DNA of 64,000 nucleotides. It comes from Limisphaerales bacterium (GTDB lineage: Bacteria; Verrucomicrobiota; Verrucomicrobiia; Limisphaerales; UBA1100). The stretch spans positions 146,799-210,798 of the forward strand of contig JACNJL010000026.1 of the NCBI GenBank assembly GCA_014382585.1, in the 5' to 3' direction. Each line of letters begins with the position of its first letter. Position 1 is the first letter of the stretch. The translations under genes and the position numbers were made by a program. The notes beneath the pieces were generated by a model. That model saw only the letters and a program-made list of their open reading frames with translations. It did no database searches and had not been told where the DNA came from. Shown here in pieces: positions 8,630-18,300 of the stretch.

Positions 8630-10375
8630 ATGGCATATACTTCATTCAGGGACTTTTGTGTCGCCGCGCAATTAGCGGAGCCGGATCAGTTTGACCAATG
8701 GCAGTCGGATTGGCGTGCGGAGCGTGTTGGCGGCACGGAGGCGGGCACCTTGCCGGAATTTCTTTGTAAACGCAGTGGTAAGACTGAAGCTGATTTTCTC
8801 TCGCGAGTGGCTGAGGCTTACGATTGGCAGCGCGTTGAATTGGTTGACGTAAAGCCCACCGCCGAGGCGCGCCGCCGTATCTCTTCCAAGATCGCTTCGC
8901 AATATCGCGTAGTCCCAATCAGCGTGGAGGAAGGGGTGTTGTTAGTGGCGGTGTCCGACCCGTTCAACACGGATTTATTGAACGCGGTTCGTTTTGCCGC
9001 GATGGGGCCGGTGCGATTTGTGTTGTCCTCTTCAGAAGAAATCGAAAAGAGCTACGAGAAATATTACGGTGTGGGCGCAGAGACGATTGATGAATTGGCG
9101 CAGGACGAGGTGGGGGATGAGGATGATTTGGAGCTGATGTTTGGCGATGAAAAGGAAATCGCCGAAGGGGATCAGGAAGCGAGCATCATTAAATTTGTGA
9201 ATCAGGTCATCTGGCAGGCTTACAAGAGCCGGGCAACAGACATCCACTTTGAACCGCACGAGGATGAGCTGCAAATCCGCCATCGCATTGATGGTATTTT
9301 GCATCAGATGCCCTTGCCGGCGGCGCTTAAAGTTTTGCAGGCGGCATTGATCTCGCGCATCAAAGTGATGAGCGGCATGAACATCGCCGAGAAACGCATG
9401 CCGCAGGACGGTCGGATCAACGTGCGCGTCAAAGGTGAGGAGATTGATATTCGTGTTTCCACCGTGCCCACGGTGTACGGCGAGAGCGTGTCGCTCCGTC
9501 TGCTCACACGTGGCAGCGTGCTCAAGGGGATGGACAGCCTCGGGATGACCGGCCGCATCGAGCAGGGTATCCGCGAAATCATCACCAAGCCGCATGGCAT
9601 CATGCTGGTCACCGGGCCCACCGGCTCGGGTAAGTCCACTTCGCTTTATTCCTTCCTCAACACCATTAACTCCATCGATAAGCGCATCATGACGGTGGAG
9701 GATCCGGTGGAGTATGAAATGAAGGGCATTAACCAAGTGTCGGTTAAAAACGATATTGGGCGCTCCTTTGCGCACGTGCTGCGGCATTTTTTGCGACAGG
9801 ATCCGGATGTGATAATGGTCGGTGAGATTCGTGATGGCGAGACGGCGGAGATTGCGATTCAAGCCGCCAATACTGGCCACCTCGTGTTTAGTACGCTGCA
9901 CACCAACGATGCGCCCAGCGCCTATACGCGGCTCATCGATATGGGCACGGAACCCTTTCTGGTGGCCGACGCTATCGAGGCGATCATGGCTCAGCGGTTG
10001 GTGCGGACATTGTGCCCGGAATGCCGGGTTGAGCAACAGGTGGCGAAGGAATACCTGTTGAAAGTAGAATTCCCGCCCGCCCAGATTTCGCAGGCGCAGT
10101 TTTGGCATGGGGCCGGATGCGATGCGTGTGGCGGTCGGGGGTATCAGGGACGTACGGGCATCTACGAATTATTGGTGGCGAGCGAGGCGATTCAGCAACT
10201 GGTCATTGATCGCGCGGCGGCTTCACTAATCGCCGCTCAGGCGCGAGCGGAAGGGATGGTTACCCTTCGCGAATACGGCTGGGGCCAAACGTTGGCGGGC
10301 AAGACATCGATCGAAGAAGTGTTGCGCGTCACCCAGTCGCCCGATTCGGGTAACGAACCTCAGGAGAATTTTTAG
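8630..10375 (+). CDS. gspE: Type II secretion / type IV pilus assembly ATPase (GspE/PilB)
   Basis: A 581-residue cytoplasmic hexameric ATPase that powers pseudopilus or pilus assembly. N-terminal GspE-N-like domain (about 1-140), then the ATPase core. Walker A GPTGSGKST begins at residue 329, the Asp box VEDPVEYEM follows, Walker B is in IMVGEIRDGETAE, and the His box is FSTLHTNDAPSA. A zinc-binding tetracysteine is present: CPEC at 462-465 and CDAC at 497-500, typical of GspE and PilB. I chose ATG 8630 over the in-frame GTG 8567 because family members begin just before the FRDFC-like helix. Its stop TAG shares a base with the GTG start of the next gene, so the two are translationally coupled. 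Confidence 0.9.
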   Translation: MAYTSFRDFCVAAQLAEPDQFDQWQSDWRAERVGGTEAGTLPEFLCKRSGKTEADFLSRVAEAYDWQRVELVDVKPTAEARRRISSKIASQYRVVPISVEEGVLLVAVSDPFNTDLLNAVRFAAMGPVRFVLSSSEEIEKSYEKYYGVGAETIDELAQDEVGDEDDLELMFGDEKEIAEGDQEASIIKFVNQVIWQAYKSRATDIHFEPHEDELQIRHRIDGILHQMPLPAALKVLQAALISRIKVMSGMNIAEKRMPQDGRINVRVKGEEIDIRVSTVPTVYGESVSLRLLTRGSVLKGMDSLGMTGRIEQGIREIITKPHGIMLVTGPTGSGKSTSLYSFLNTINSIDKRIMTVEDPVEYEMKGINQVSVKNDIGRSFAHVLRHFLRQDPDVIMVGEIRDGETAEIAIQAANTGHLVFSTLHTNDAPSAYTRLIDMGTEPFLVADAIEAIMAQRLVRTLCPECRVEQQVAKEYLLKVEFPPAQISQAQFWHGAGCDACGGRGYQGRTGIYELLVASEAIQQLVIDRAAASLIAAQARAEGMVTLREYGWGQTLAGKTSIEEVLRVTQSPDSGNEPQENF

Positions 10376-11859
10376 TGGCCGATTCCAACGATACACCGAA
10401 GCCGAAGCCCCGGGCCAAAGCACAAGCTGCTGAAGCGTTGCCTGCTGCGTGCAATGTGGTGGATTGTTCCTCGGGTCGACAGCAGTTCTGGCGGTTTTCT
10501 AATAGTAAAAACCAGATGAAGCTGGTGGACGTTCGTGAATCCGAGTCGGCCGAGCAAATTCCGATCAAGCATTTAGATCGCAATGCCAGCCAAATGTGGA
10601 GCCCGCATTGTCAAAATGACGCGTGGTTGCCGGCGGACAAAGTGTTTTTCCGCGTCTTGCATTTGCCTCTGTGCGAGGCACGCGAATTGCCGGGCATGGT
10701 GGAGCTGCAATTGGACAAAGTTTCGCCGCTGCCGTTGGGGCGCGCGGTGTGGTCATTCGAAGTGGTCCCGATGCACCGTGCGGATCGTGAGCAGCAAACG
10801 GTGGTAGTCATGTTAGCCGAGCGCACGGTGGTGGAAGAATGCGTGGGCGAACTGGAAGCGGCCGGTTATTTTCCCGACCGACTAGAAGTGGCGGTTATGC
10901 ATCAGGTGTTGGCCACGCCGCAGGGTGGCGACCGCCCCGATGGAGCCTGGATTTACCCGCGTTTCATTGAGGGGCGCGTGGTGTGCACGGTGGCTTGGTG
11001 GGATGAAGGCGTGTTGCAAAACATCACCCAAATCATCTTGTCCTCCGCCGAACATCTAAATGAATTGACCGAGCAACTCACCGCCACCACTTGGGCCGGC
11101 GAGATGGAAGGGTGGCTCACCGGCAGCACCCATTGGCATTTGGTGATCGCAGCGGAGCACGGAGAGCAATGGTTGCCCATCCTTAACGAATGGGCGGGGA
11201 AAGGGGTTCAGGTGGAGGCCCCGCCTGATGCCAGCGCATTGGCCGCTGCCTGCGCCGCACGCGCCGCTCGCCCACTTCAACAGGGAAATCTCATCCCTCC
11301 CGAACGTCGGGCGAGCTATCACCGACAGGATGTGGATCGCGTGCTCAGCAGCATTCTGACATGGATGCTGTTATTATACGTGATGCTGGTGGCGGGATAT
11401 TTTGTGTTGAATGCGCAAACCGCCACGCGAAAGGAGGCGAAGTATCAGCAATTGAAAAAAATGAAGGCGATGGAGAAGGAAGTTGAGATCCTTGTGGCCA
11501 AACGCAATTTGTTGGTGATGCAGCGAAACAGCAGATTGACTGCCCTGCAAGTGCTTAAGGAGGTGGCCGAACAAATGCCCGAACAACTCTCACTCGGATT
11601 TATTAACTCAGTGGAGGTGCGGGGTGAAGGGAATAACATTACCCTCACCGGCCAGGTGGAATCCGGGGAAGGCAGGCGGGTGGATATTTATCGGAATAAT
11701 CTCGCAAGCATTATGGTTACCGATCCGGTTTCAAAACAATCACGCAAATTATTCCACGAGGTCAGTACCATCAATTCGCGTGAAGGGGCCGCCGGCGCAG
11801 ATGGTCCGGGGCGGTGGACGATCGTTTGCATGATCCGGCCAAACGAACAATTGAAATGA
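10375..11859 (+). CDS. GspL/PilM-PilN-like inner-membrane assembly protein
   Basis: A 494-residue protein starting at GTG 10375, overlapping the gspE stop by one base. The long cytoplasmic part (1-320) includes LPLCEARELPGMVELQLDKV, a stretch like the actin-fold cytoplasmic domain of GspL/PilM. One transmembrane helix lies at about 325-346 (ILTWMLLLYVMLVAGYFVLN), followed by a coiled-coil (350-385) and a PilN/GspL-like periplasmic ferredoxin-fold region. This corresponds to a single-protein version of PilM plus PilN. It should recruit the ATPase GspE to the membrane platform. The gene ends in a 4-nt ATGA overlap with the next one. Sequence conservation is low, so the assignment leans on topology and gene order. 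Confidence 0.7.
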   Translation: MADSNDTPKPKPRAKAQAAEALPAACNVVDCSSGRQQFWRFSNSKNQMKLVDVRESESAEQIPIKHLDRNASQMWSPHCQNDAWLPADKVFFRVLHLPLCEARELPGMVELQLDKVSPLPLGRAVWSFEVVPMHRADREQQTVVVMLAERTVVEECVGELEAAGYFPDRLEVAVMHQVLATPQGGDRPDGAWIYPRFIEGRVVCTVAWWDEGVLQNITQIILSSAEHLNELTEQLTATTWAGEMEGWLTGSTHWHLVIAAEHGEQWLPILNEWAGKGVQVEAPPDASALAAACAARAARPLQQGNLIPPERRASYHRQDVDRVLSSILTWMLLLYVMLVAGYFVLNAQTATRKEAKYQQLKKMKAMEKEVEILVAKRNLLVMQRNSRLTALQVLKEVAEQMPEQLSLGFINSVEVRGEGNNITLTGQVESGEGRRVDIYRNNLASIMVTDPVSKQSRKLFHEVSTINSREGAAGADGPGRWTIVCMIRPNEQLK

Positions 11860-12440
11860 TCGCAATATTAAACATGCTGAATGTGAAGGCGGAAGAACGC
11901 CGCGCGGTGAATATTTTCCTGATGTGTGCGCTGGTGGGGGGCAATCTGTTGTGGTTTTCGATGGGGCCGGAACTGTTAAGGCTTCGTGCTCAACTGAGTG
12001 AACATCAATCAGAATTACAGCGGGAAAAAATCGTTCAAGCGAATCATCAGGATTACACAAAAAAAGTGGCCGAGCTGAACCCCAATGCCAGTGTGGCCAG
12101 TGGCAGTGAACAAGCTGCCAAAGTGCTTGAAACGCTGCGCCGGGAAGCAGAGGGAAACGGGATCACGCTTACCCGAAATGACCTTGCCCGTTCGGGCACC
12201 CGCAAGGATAACCCCTTCGAGGAGCACAAACGCAGTGTTGCGTTTGAAACTAGCCTGATTAATTTTGTGAAATTCCTACAGGATGTGGCTGGCAAAGAAG
12301 ATTCCATGATCCGTGTGAGTGATTACAAAATCAGCCCGACTGCGGATCGCCAACGCATTCAGGTGCAAATGTCATTTGTCGCCAGCTATCCAAAGCCCAA
12401 TTTTGGTGAAAATAAATCCAAGAAAAAAAAGAAACGTTAA
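11856..12440 (+). CDS. GspM/PilO-like secretion system membrane protein
   Basis: A 194-residue protein starting at ATG 11856, in ATGA overlap with the preceding stop; a further upstream in-frame ATG at 11814 lies inside the previous gene and was rejected. One transmembrane helix is at about 20-38 (FLMCALVGGNLLWFSMG), then a heptad-rich segment (about 42-75) and a small periplasmic domain, with a strongly basic Lys-rich tail. This is the usual architecture of GspM/PilO, which pairs with GspL/PilN. The function is inferred mainly from position between the GspL-like gene and the secretin gene. Confidence 0.6.
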   Translation: MIAILNMLNVKAEERRAVNIFLMCALVGGNLLWFSMGPELLRLRAQLSEHQSELQREKIVQANHQDYTKKVAELNPNASVASGSEQAAKVLETLRREAEGNGITLTRNDLARSGTRKDNPFEEHKRSVAFETSLINFVKFLQDVAGKEDSMIRVSDYKISPTADRQRIQVQMSFVASYPKPNFGENKSKKKKKR

Positions 12441-12500
12441 TCCGATTCAATCCGTTTATTTTACGATCCAACTCAACCTAGCGAAAGAAAGATCAAGCGT

Positions 12501-14504
12501 ATGAAAAAAACCATAATGACCCTCGCACTGCTGGCGGCCCTCGGCCCGGCTCGCGCTCAACAAGCCCCGCCCGCGCCACAGCCGCCGGTGGCAGAACCCA
12601 TTGTGCTGCACAAGGGGCACATCATGCAGGGCATTGACCTCGAGGCGTTGCTGGAGGAATACAGCGAAATGACCGGCAAAACCGTGATCACGGGTATGAA
12701 TGTGCCGAAGGTGACGTTTTCCTTCCGCACCAAAAACGACTTCACCGCTCGTGAGGCCAAGACGTTTTACGAAACGCTGATGTCCACCCGGGGAATCGCC
12801 ATTGTGGTGGTAAACGACAAGGTGGTTCAAGCTATCCCAGCCTCTGAAGTGGTGAAAACTCCGCCGCCCATTACCGTGTTGCGAAAGGAAGAATTGCCCG
12901 AGGGCGAAGTGTACATCAACTATGTGCACCAGCTCAAACATGTGAAAGCTTCAGACACAGTGGATTTGCTTACCGCGTTTGCTAAATCACCTCAGGCAGT
13001 GCAGGCCATTGAGAGCACCAAAACACTTGTGCTTCGCGATTTCTCCAACAACGTGCGCCGGATGTTAGATATGTTAGAATTCATTGATGTGGAGGAAAAA
13101 AATGAACAGGAAATCGCCGTGGTAAAAATCAAGTACGCCCTCTCGGCGGATATCGCCGCGGCGATCGGTTCGTACACCACAAACCCCACGGGGTCAGCCG
13201 CTGCCAATACGCGCCCTGGCAGCACCAGCCGCACCGGTGGCAGCACCAGTCGGACGGGAGGCACCACCAGTCGAACCAACAGCAGCAGCTCTCCCGCCGG
13301 CGGCAGCAATACGGCCGGCAGTTCACAGCGGGGAGGATTGCAGCAACGCCTTTCGCAGGTGGTGCAGGGCGCGGCCTTCAGCGGCACGGGCGCGGCCATC
13401 CTTGGCGAAACATCCATCATCTCATGGGAACGCGGCAACGAAGTCATTATCGTAGGCACTCCCGCGAAAGTGGAGCAGGCCAAGAATCTCATCACCAAGC
13501 TGGATCGAGTCCAACCTCAGGTGCTCATCGAGGCAATTATTATGGATGTGGCTCTCGGCGATGATGCCACATTCGGGGTGTCGATTCGCGAGCAACAGGA
13601 AGGGATTGGCAATGATTCCGGAGCCGCGAATCAGGGTGGCTTTTCCAGCGCATTGGCTTCGGCACTCGGGCCGGCGGCGTTTGCCACCAACTCCGTTGGA
13701 GGATCCGGTGCCGGGTTCAATTACTGGGGCAAGTTTGGCCTGAACTGGGAGGTGGCACTCGAGGCGATCAACAATGATACCCGCGTGGAAATCCTTTCGC
13801 GGCCGCGCATCCAAACCACTCATGCATCATTGGCCGAGCTGTTCATCGGTGACACGCGACCGGTGGTCACCGGCTCCATTCGCGATATCAATGGCGGCAC
13901 CAGTTCGCAGTATCAAATGCAAAAAATCGGGATCACGCTGGAAGTGCTGCCTTTCATTAATGACGAAGGCGTGGTGTCCATGGAAATTAACCAGCAAATT
14001 CAGGACATCGTTGGCTCACAAATCATCGACGGCAACGCCGTGCCCATCACCACCGATCGTTCGGCCAACGCCAAGGTGAATGTGCGTGATGGGGAGATGG
14101 TGGTGCTCGGCGGGTTTATCAAAACCAAGGTCACCGAAACACAAAGCAGCGTTCCCGTGTTAAGCGACGTCCCGGTTTTGGGCGCATTATTCCGGCGTAC
14201 CGTGGATGTTAACGAACGTAACGAGCTGATCGTGATGATGCGGCCCACCGTGTTGGCTTCGCCCGAGGCAGCTTACACAAAAGCGCTGAGCGAGCTGGAA
14301 GGCAAACCGGGCTTGAAAGCGGCGCAGTTTAACGAACGCTTGCTGACCAATAAATGGGAGGTTTTTTTGGATGAAGATCGCAAGCGCAAGGAGAAAATTA
14401 TGCGCGAGCGGCATGGCATCGACTTGAATCAACCCGATGAGAAACCGTTAGCCGAACCACGGCGGCTCAATGGTTTGGATCAATTGCGGCGTCAACAGCG
14501 CTAA
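12501..14504 (+). CDS. gspD: Type II/IV secretin (GspD/PilQ family)
   Basis: A 667-residue outer-membrane secretin. The signal peptide is 1-20 (MKKTIMTLALLAALGPARAQ). N-domains follow: an N0-like STN region (about 40-110) and N1/N2-type modules (about 130-330, with NNVRRMLDMLEFIDV and VGTPAKVEQAKNLITKLD). The C-terminal secretin domain (about 340-590) carries VPVLSDVPVLGALFRR and ELIVMMRP, hallmark secretin strands. A Gly/Ser/Thr-rich insert (about 235-280) contains three 7-residue repeats. It forms the multimeric exit pore for the ATPase-driven system encoded upstream. It lies 60 bp after the GspM-like gene and is convergent with the glycosyltransferase gene (2 bp between stops). Confidence 0.93.
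   Translation: MKKTIMTLALLAALGPARAQQAPPAPQPPVAEPIVLHKGHIMQGIDLEALLEEYSEMTGKTVITGMNVPKVTFSFRTKNDFTAREAKTFYETLMSTRGIAIVVVNDKVVQAIPASEVVKTPPPITVLRKEELPEGEVYINYVHQLKHVKASDTVDLLTAFAKSPQAVQAIESTKTLVLRDFSNNVRRMLDMLEFIDVEEKNEQEIAVVKIKYALSADIAAAIGSYTTNPTGSAAANTRPGSTSRTGGSTSRTGGTTSRTNSSSSPAGGSNTAGSSQRGGLQQRLSQVVQGAAFSGTGAAILGETSIISWERGNEVIIVGTPAKVEQAKNLITKLDRVQPQVLIEAIIMDVALGDDATFGVSIREQQEGIGNDSGAANQGGFSSALASALGPAAFATNSVGGSGAGFNYWGKFGLNWEVALEAINNDTRVEILSRPRIQTTHASLAELFIGDTRPVVTGSIRDINGGTSSQYQMQKIGITLEVLPFINDEGVVSMEINQQIQDIVGSQIIDGNAVPITTDRSANAKVNVRDGEMVVLGGFIKTKVTETQSSVPVLSDVPVLGALFRRTVDVNERNELIVMMRPTVLASPEAAYTKALSELEGKPGLKAAQFNERLLTNKWEVFLDEDRKRKEKIMRERHGIDLNQPDEKPLAEPRRLNGLDQLRRQQR
13218..13280 (+). 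repeat. Three 21-nt tandem repeats in the secretin gene
   Basis: Three successive 21-nt units encode GSTSRTG, GSTSRTG and GTTSRTN (secretin residues 240-260). The third-base differences between units show they are diverged rather than fresh. The stretch lies in a flexible linker between N-domains. Confidence 0.8.
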
Positions 14505-14506
14505 GC

Positions 14507-15232
14507 TTAACGCCGGCCGTCGTACCACCAGTTGCACGTTTCGCGCCGGCGAAGGTTGACGCCTGCCGTGAAGGTGGAGCGGAGCATAAATCCCATCAGG
14601 CGGAATGGGGAATACATGATCATCCGGCGGTTGGAGGAAAGCAGTGGCGGATGGCAAATGATGCGCACCCGCTGCCGCCGTCGGCGGGCAAGCCGCTTGA
14701 GGCGGTGATCGAATTCAATTTCCTCGGCTGCATACAGTTTATGGCTGAAGCCTTCCAACTCGCGAAACGCTTCCGCGCGGCAGAAAATATACGAGCCGGC
14801 GGGCCAACGAAATACGCGACTGATTAAGTTCCAAATTCCCAGCCCCATGCGCGCCCACCACGGCATCGCTTTCATCCGGATCACCGCGCCACCGCCGAGG
14901 GTGTTTTCCTCTTCCATCCATTCCGCCGTGGCAGCGAAGAGCCCCTCGCAGGGTGTGGAATCCGCATCAAGAAAAATAATCCAATCCCCGCGCGCGGCAT
15001 TCCCCGCCGCATTCCGCGATCGGGAGATTTGGTTTTGTGCTTCAAACACCACTCGCGCTCCGGCTGCCTCCGCGATCGCGGCGGTGCGGTCGGTCGAGTT
15101 ATTATCACAAACCACCACCTCCATTTCCCAACCCCGAGCGCGAAAGGTCTCGCCGGCGGCATCCACTGCCGCCAAGGTTTCGCCCAACAGTTTCTCCTCG
15201 TTAAACGCAGGAATAGCAACGGAGATCAACAC
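14507..15232 (-). CDS. Glycosyltransferase family 2
   Basis: A 241-residue GT-A fold enzyme. N-terminal ISVAIPAFNEEKLLGETL is the classic family 2 start, VVVCDNNSTDRTAAIAE follows, and the metal-binding DxD is in IIFLDADSTP. Residues about 100-240 carry the acceptor part, including an amphipathic segment (WWARMGLGIWNLISRVFRWP) suggesting membrane association. The sugar and acceptor cannot be told. It is divergent from the AsmA-like gene and nothing adjacent on the same strand helps to define a pathway. Confidence 0.88.
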   Translation of the reverse strand: MLISVAIPAFNEEKLLGETLAAVDAAGETFRARGWEMEVVVCDNNSTDRTAAIAEAAGARVVFEAQNQISRSRNAAGNAARGDWIIFLDADSTPCEGLFAATAEWMEEENTLGGGAVIRMKAMPWWARMGLGIWNLISRVFRWPAGSYIFCRAEAFRELEGFSHKLYAAEEIEFDHRLKRLARRRRQRVRIICHPPLLSSNRRMIMYSPFRLMGFMLRSTFTAGVNLRRRETCNWWYDGRR

Positions 15233-15338
15233 GCCGCACTATGCTCCGAACGGCGGGAAACTGAAAGTCGGGAAAATTTACGAGGGTTGATGCCCAGGCC
15301 CAAGGAAACGCGGTAACTTGGAACGCGGGCATTGGTCA

Positions 15339-15367
15339 TTGAGACTTCCTTTTCCCTCTGATACTTT
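15339..15367 (+). promoter_or_regulatory. Possible sigma-70 promoter of the AsmA-like operon
   Basis: TTGAGA (15339-15344), a 17-nt spacer and TACTTT (15362-15367), 27 nt before the ATG at 15395. Matches to TTGACA/TATAAT are 5/6 and 4/6. Unsupported beyond the sequence match. Confidence 0.35.
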
Positions 15368-15394
15368 TGTTCCTCGGTTTTTAACGGCAACGCA

Positions 15395-18300
15395 ATGGAG
15401 AGTTTTCCCAAAAAAAAGGTGGCCACCCCGCGTAAGCCGGGCCGATGGCGGCGCCGTTTGGTGTGGGGTGTGGGCATCGTGTTGCTGCTGCTCATCGTGG
15501 GTTGGTCTGTGCTGAGCAGCAACTGGTTCATGCGCGCGGTATTGCTTCCCAAACTAAACCACGCCCTTAACTCAACCGTACAATTTGAACACTCGCGTTG
15601 GTCGTTCGGTAGCCAACTTCAGTTGGAAGGCGTCACGCTCCACACCATCGGCGAGCGGCCTCTCCTCAAAGCCTCCCGCGTGCAAATCAATTATCAATGG
15701 CGCGATTTGTTCGCGGGCCGCATGGCGTTCGGGAAAATTGAATGCGACGAACCTGAACTATTTCTACACATCGACCGGAACGGCCAAGCCAACTATGCCC
15801 CCTTGCTTGAGCGCCCTCGTTCAAATCGCCCCGGGAAACCGTTCCAAATTAAACAAATGTCAATCCACGGCGCGCGGGTGGAGTATCGATGTGACCATCA
15901 AAGTGGCACCACCGAATCCGTGCAATTATCCGGCGTGACCATTACCTCCAACGAATTTGCTTCCGGCCGATCCAGCGAGCTCACCGTGAACGGTCGCGCC
16001 GGGTACTCCTTGAAACCGCTCCAGCAACCCGGCCAAGGATTGGCTGGTGAGTTTCAGGTGAAATTCACACACCAACTTGATGAACATTTGCTCCTCACGC
16101 GGCTCAAAAGCGAAGGTCATTTTCAAGTGGCTCTGGCTACCGGACAATTTGCATTTGCCACGGGGCTGAACACTGAATTGGACGCCGAAGTCACCGCAGA
16201 AACGTTGCAACGATTCGCCCTGCACTTTACGCACGCGGGCACTGCGTTGGGCAAGATCGAGGCCAGCGGTGCCTTGCAGCCCGGCACCGGCGCGGCAAAT
16301 CTTACGGTGGCATTGCATGGGGTGAATCAACGGGTCCTGAATTTTCTGGGTCGGCCGGTAGGGCTGGATTTTCATTCCACGGTGCTAGACTCAACCAACC
16401 ACGTTCGCGTGGCGGGATTCGGCAAAACGCTGGAAGTGCGCGGGACCCTGCAGGCGCAGCCATTCCATCTCAGCTCCAGCGAATTCACCACGCCGCCGCT
16501 GGAACGTGGCGGAGGAGAATATGCGTTCGCCATCGACACGGCCGCCCGCACCGCTCGGCTCGACACACTGGTAGTGAACGCCGCGCATGAGGGCACTCCT
16601 TTGCTCGTTGGGCATCTCGATCGCCCCATGCAATTTGACTGGAGCACCCGCGCCGCACCCTTGGGCGAATCGTTATTTTCGCTCTCTGCGCAAGATATCA
16701 ATCTTGCCGATTGGCCTTCGTTGCTGGGGCAATACGCTGTGGAAGGCCACGTGGCTGCCGGTGTGAATATTCATTTTCAGGAAGCCGGCCGTCGCATTGG
16801 CTTTGCCCTTGCGGCCGAAGGTGCCGGCTTGCGGTTGCAGAAAGGCGATCCCATTCTCTTACCTGCCAGCCTGCGCGCGGATGGGACACTGCAGGATTTT
16901 CGCCAGTTAACGCTATCCAAATATTCATTGCGCCTCGGCAGCACCAACGCCCCGGCGTTTCTCGCCTCCGGCAACCATGTGCTTTGTGATTTACGCGAAC
17001 GCACAGCCAGCGGGCAAACCACGGTGCGGGCCGATTTGGCGCGCGTACGTCCGTGGATATCCAAAGCGCCCAATTCACTGAGCGGAATATTTGATTTTAA
17101 CGGGACCATGACCGCGGGCCTGCGCGCTCCGCAATTTCAGTCCGTTAAGGGCCAACTAAATCTGGCCAATTTCAATGTTCAGGCGGGGCAACACGGAATC
17201 ACTAACCTGTTCACACGGGCCAATGTTGACCTGCGCCTCGACGGCGGTCACCGGCTCAAGGTGAATGGCCTTGGCGCGCGCGTAGCGTTGCGCGGCTTTG
17301 AAATTGCACCGCACCTCACCGCCAAAGGCGACTGGGATTTGCGCTCGGGCCATCTGAATTTTCAGGAAATAGTGTTGAAGGATTTCCGGCTCGCTCGGTT
17401 TGCTGCCCAAACCGGCATCACGCAGTTGACCAATGGCGTGCTAGCGGCCACCGTTTCGGTGAATCACATTCCCGGCCGGCACACTCAAGTGAACGGTCAA
17501 GCGACCTTCACCGACGTCCGCCAACCCGGTTGGCGCGCGCCGATGACGTTTTCCGCCAGTGGGAAATTGACGCTGGACGAAAGCCGCATAGCACGGTGGC
17601 CGGTGTCAGTGGCCGGCATGCGGGTAGAATTTCCGCGCGCCGATGTGCTCGATGGCGAACTGCAACTCACCGGCGGCTGGCATCCGCACACCGGTGCCGC
17701 CGCCTTCACCCTGGACGACGCCGAGCTGGATCATCGCTTGCTCGCACCGTGGTTGGCCGACAACGGTGGAGCGCTGACGTGGACCGGCGGCAAACTTAAA
17801 TGGATTGGGAAAACCGAGGTCAACCTTGACGGTCACGGTGGTGGAACCCTGCGCGGCATCGTTCACGCCAGCGGGGTGCTCGCCGAGGCGCGGGGTTTTG
17901 ATTGGCCGAAGGTGCCGATGAACGCCGAGCTTTACCTTGATTGTTCGCGTGCAATTCCTGAGGACGGCCAACCGGTCAATACGATTCGGGATGCAAACCT
18001 CAAAATAATGTTGCCCGATAAAACCGCCGCCCGTTTGCGCTTCAGTGGCCAGCATCACCCCGGCACCCATCGGTGGCGCGTGGTGTTTCAACCGCCGGCG
18101 GAAAAGGAAAAGAGCTTCATCAACCATCATTTGCTACAGCCCTTGCTCAGTAAAAAACTTGCCCCGCGCAAACTCACCCAAGGCGTGCTGCAGCTCCCGG
18201 GCCAATTGGAGATTACCAGTGGCGGCCAAGGTGAGTTTCAATTGAAAGGCGATGTAGAACTCGCCAGCGTTCGGATGGACGATCCAAGCAAGCAATGGCC

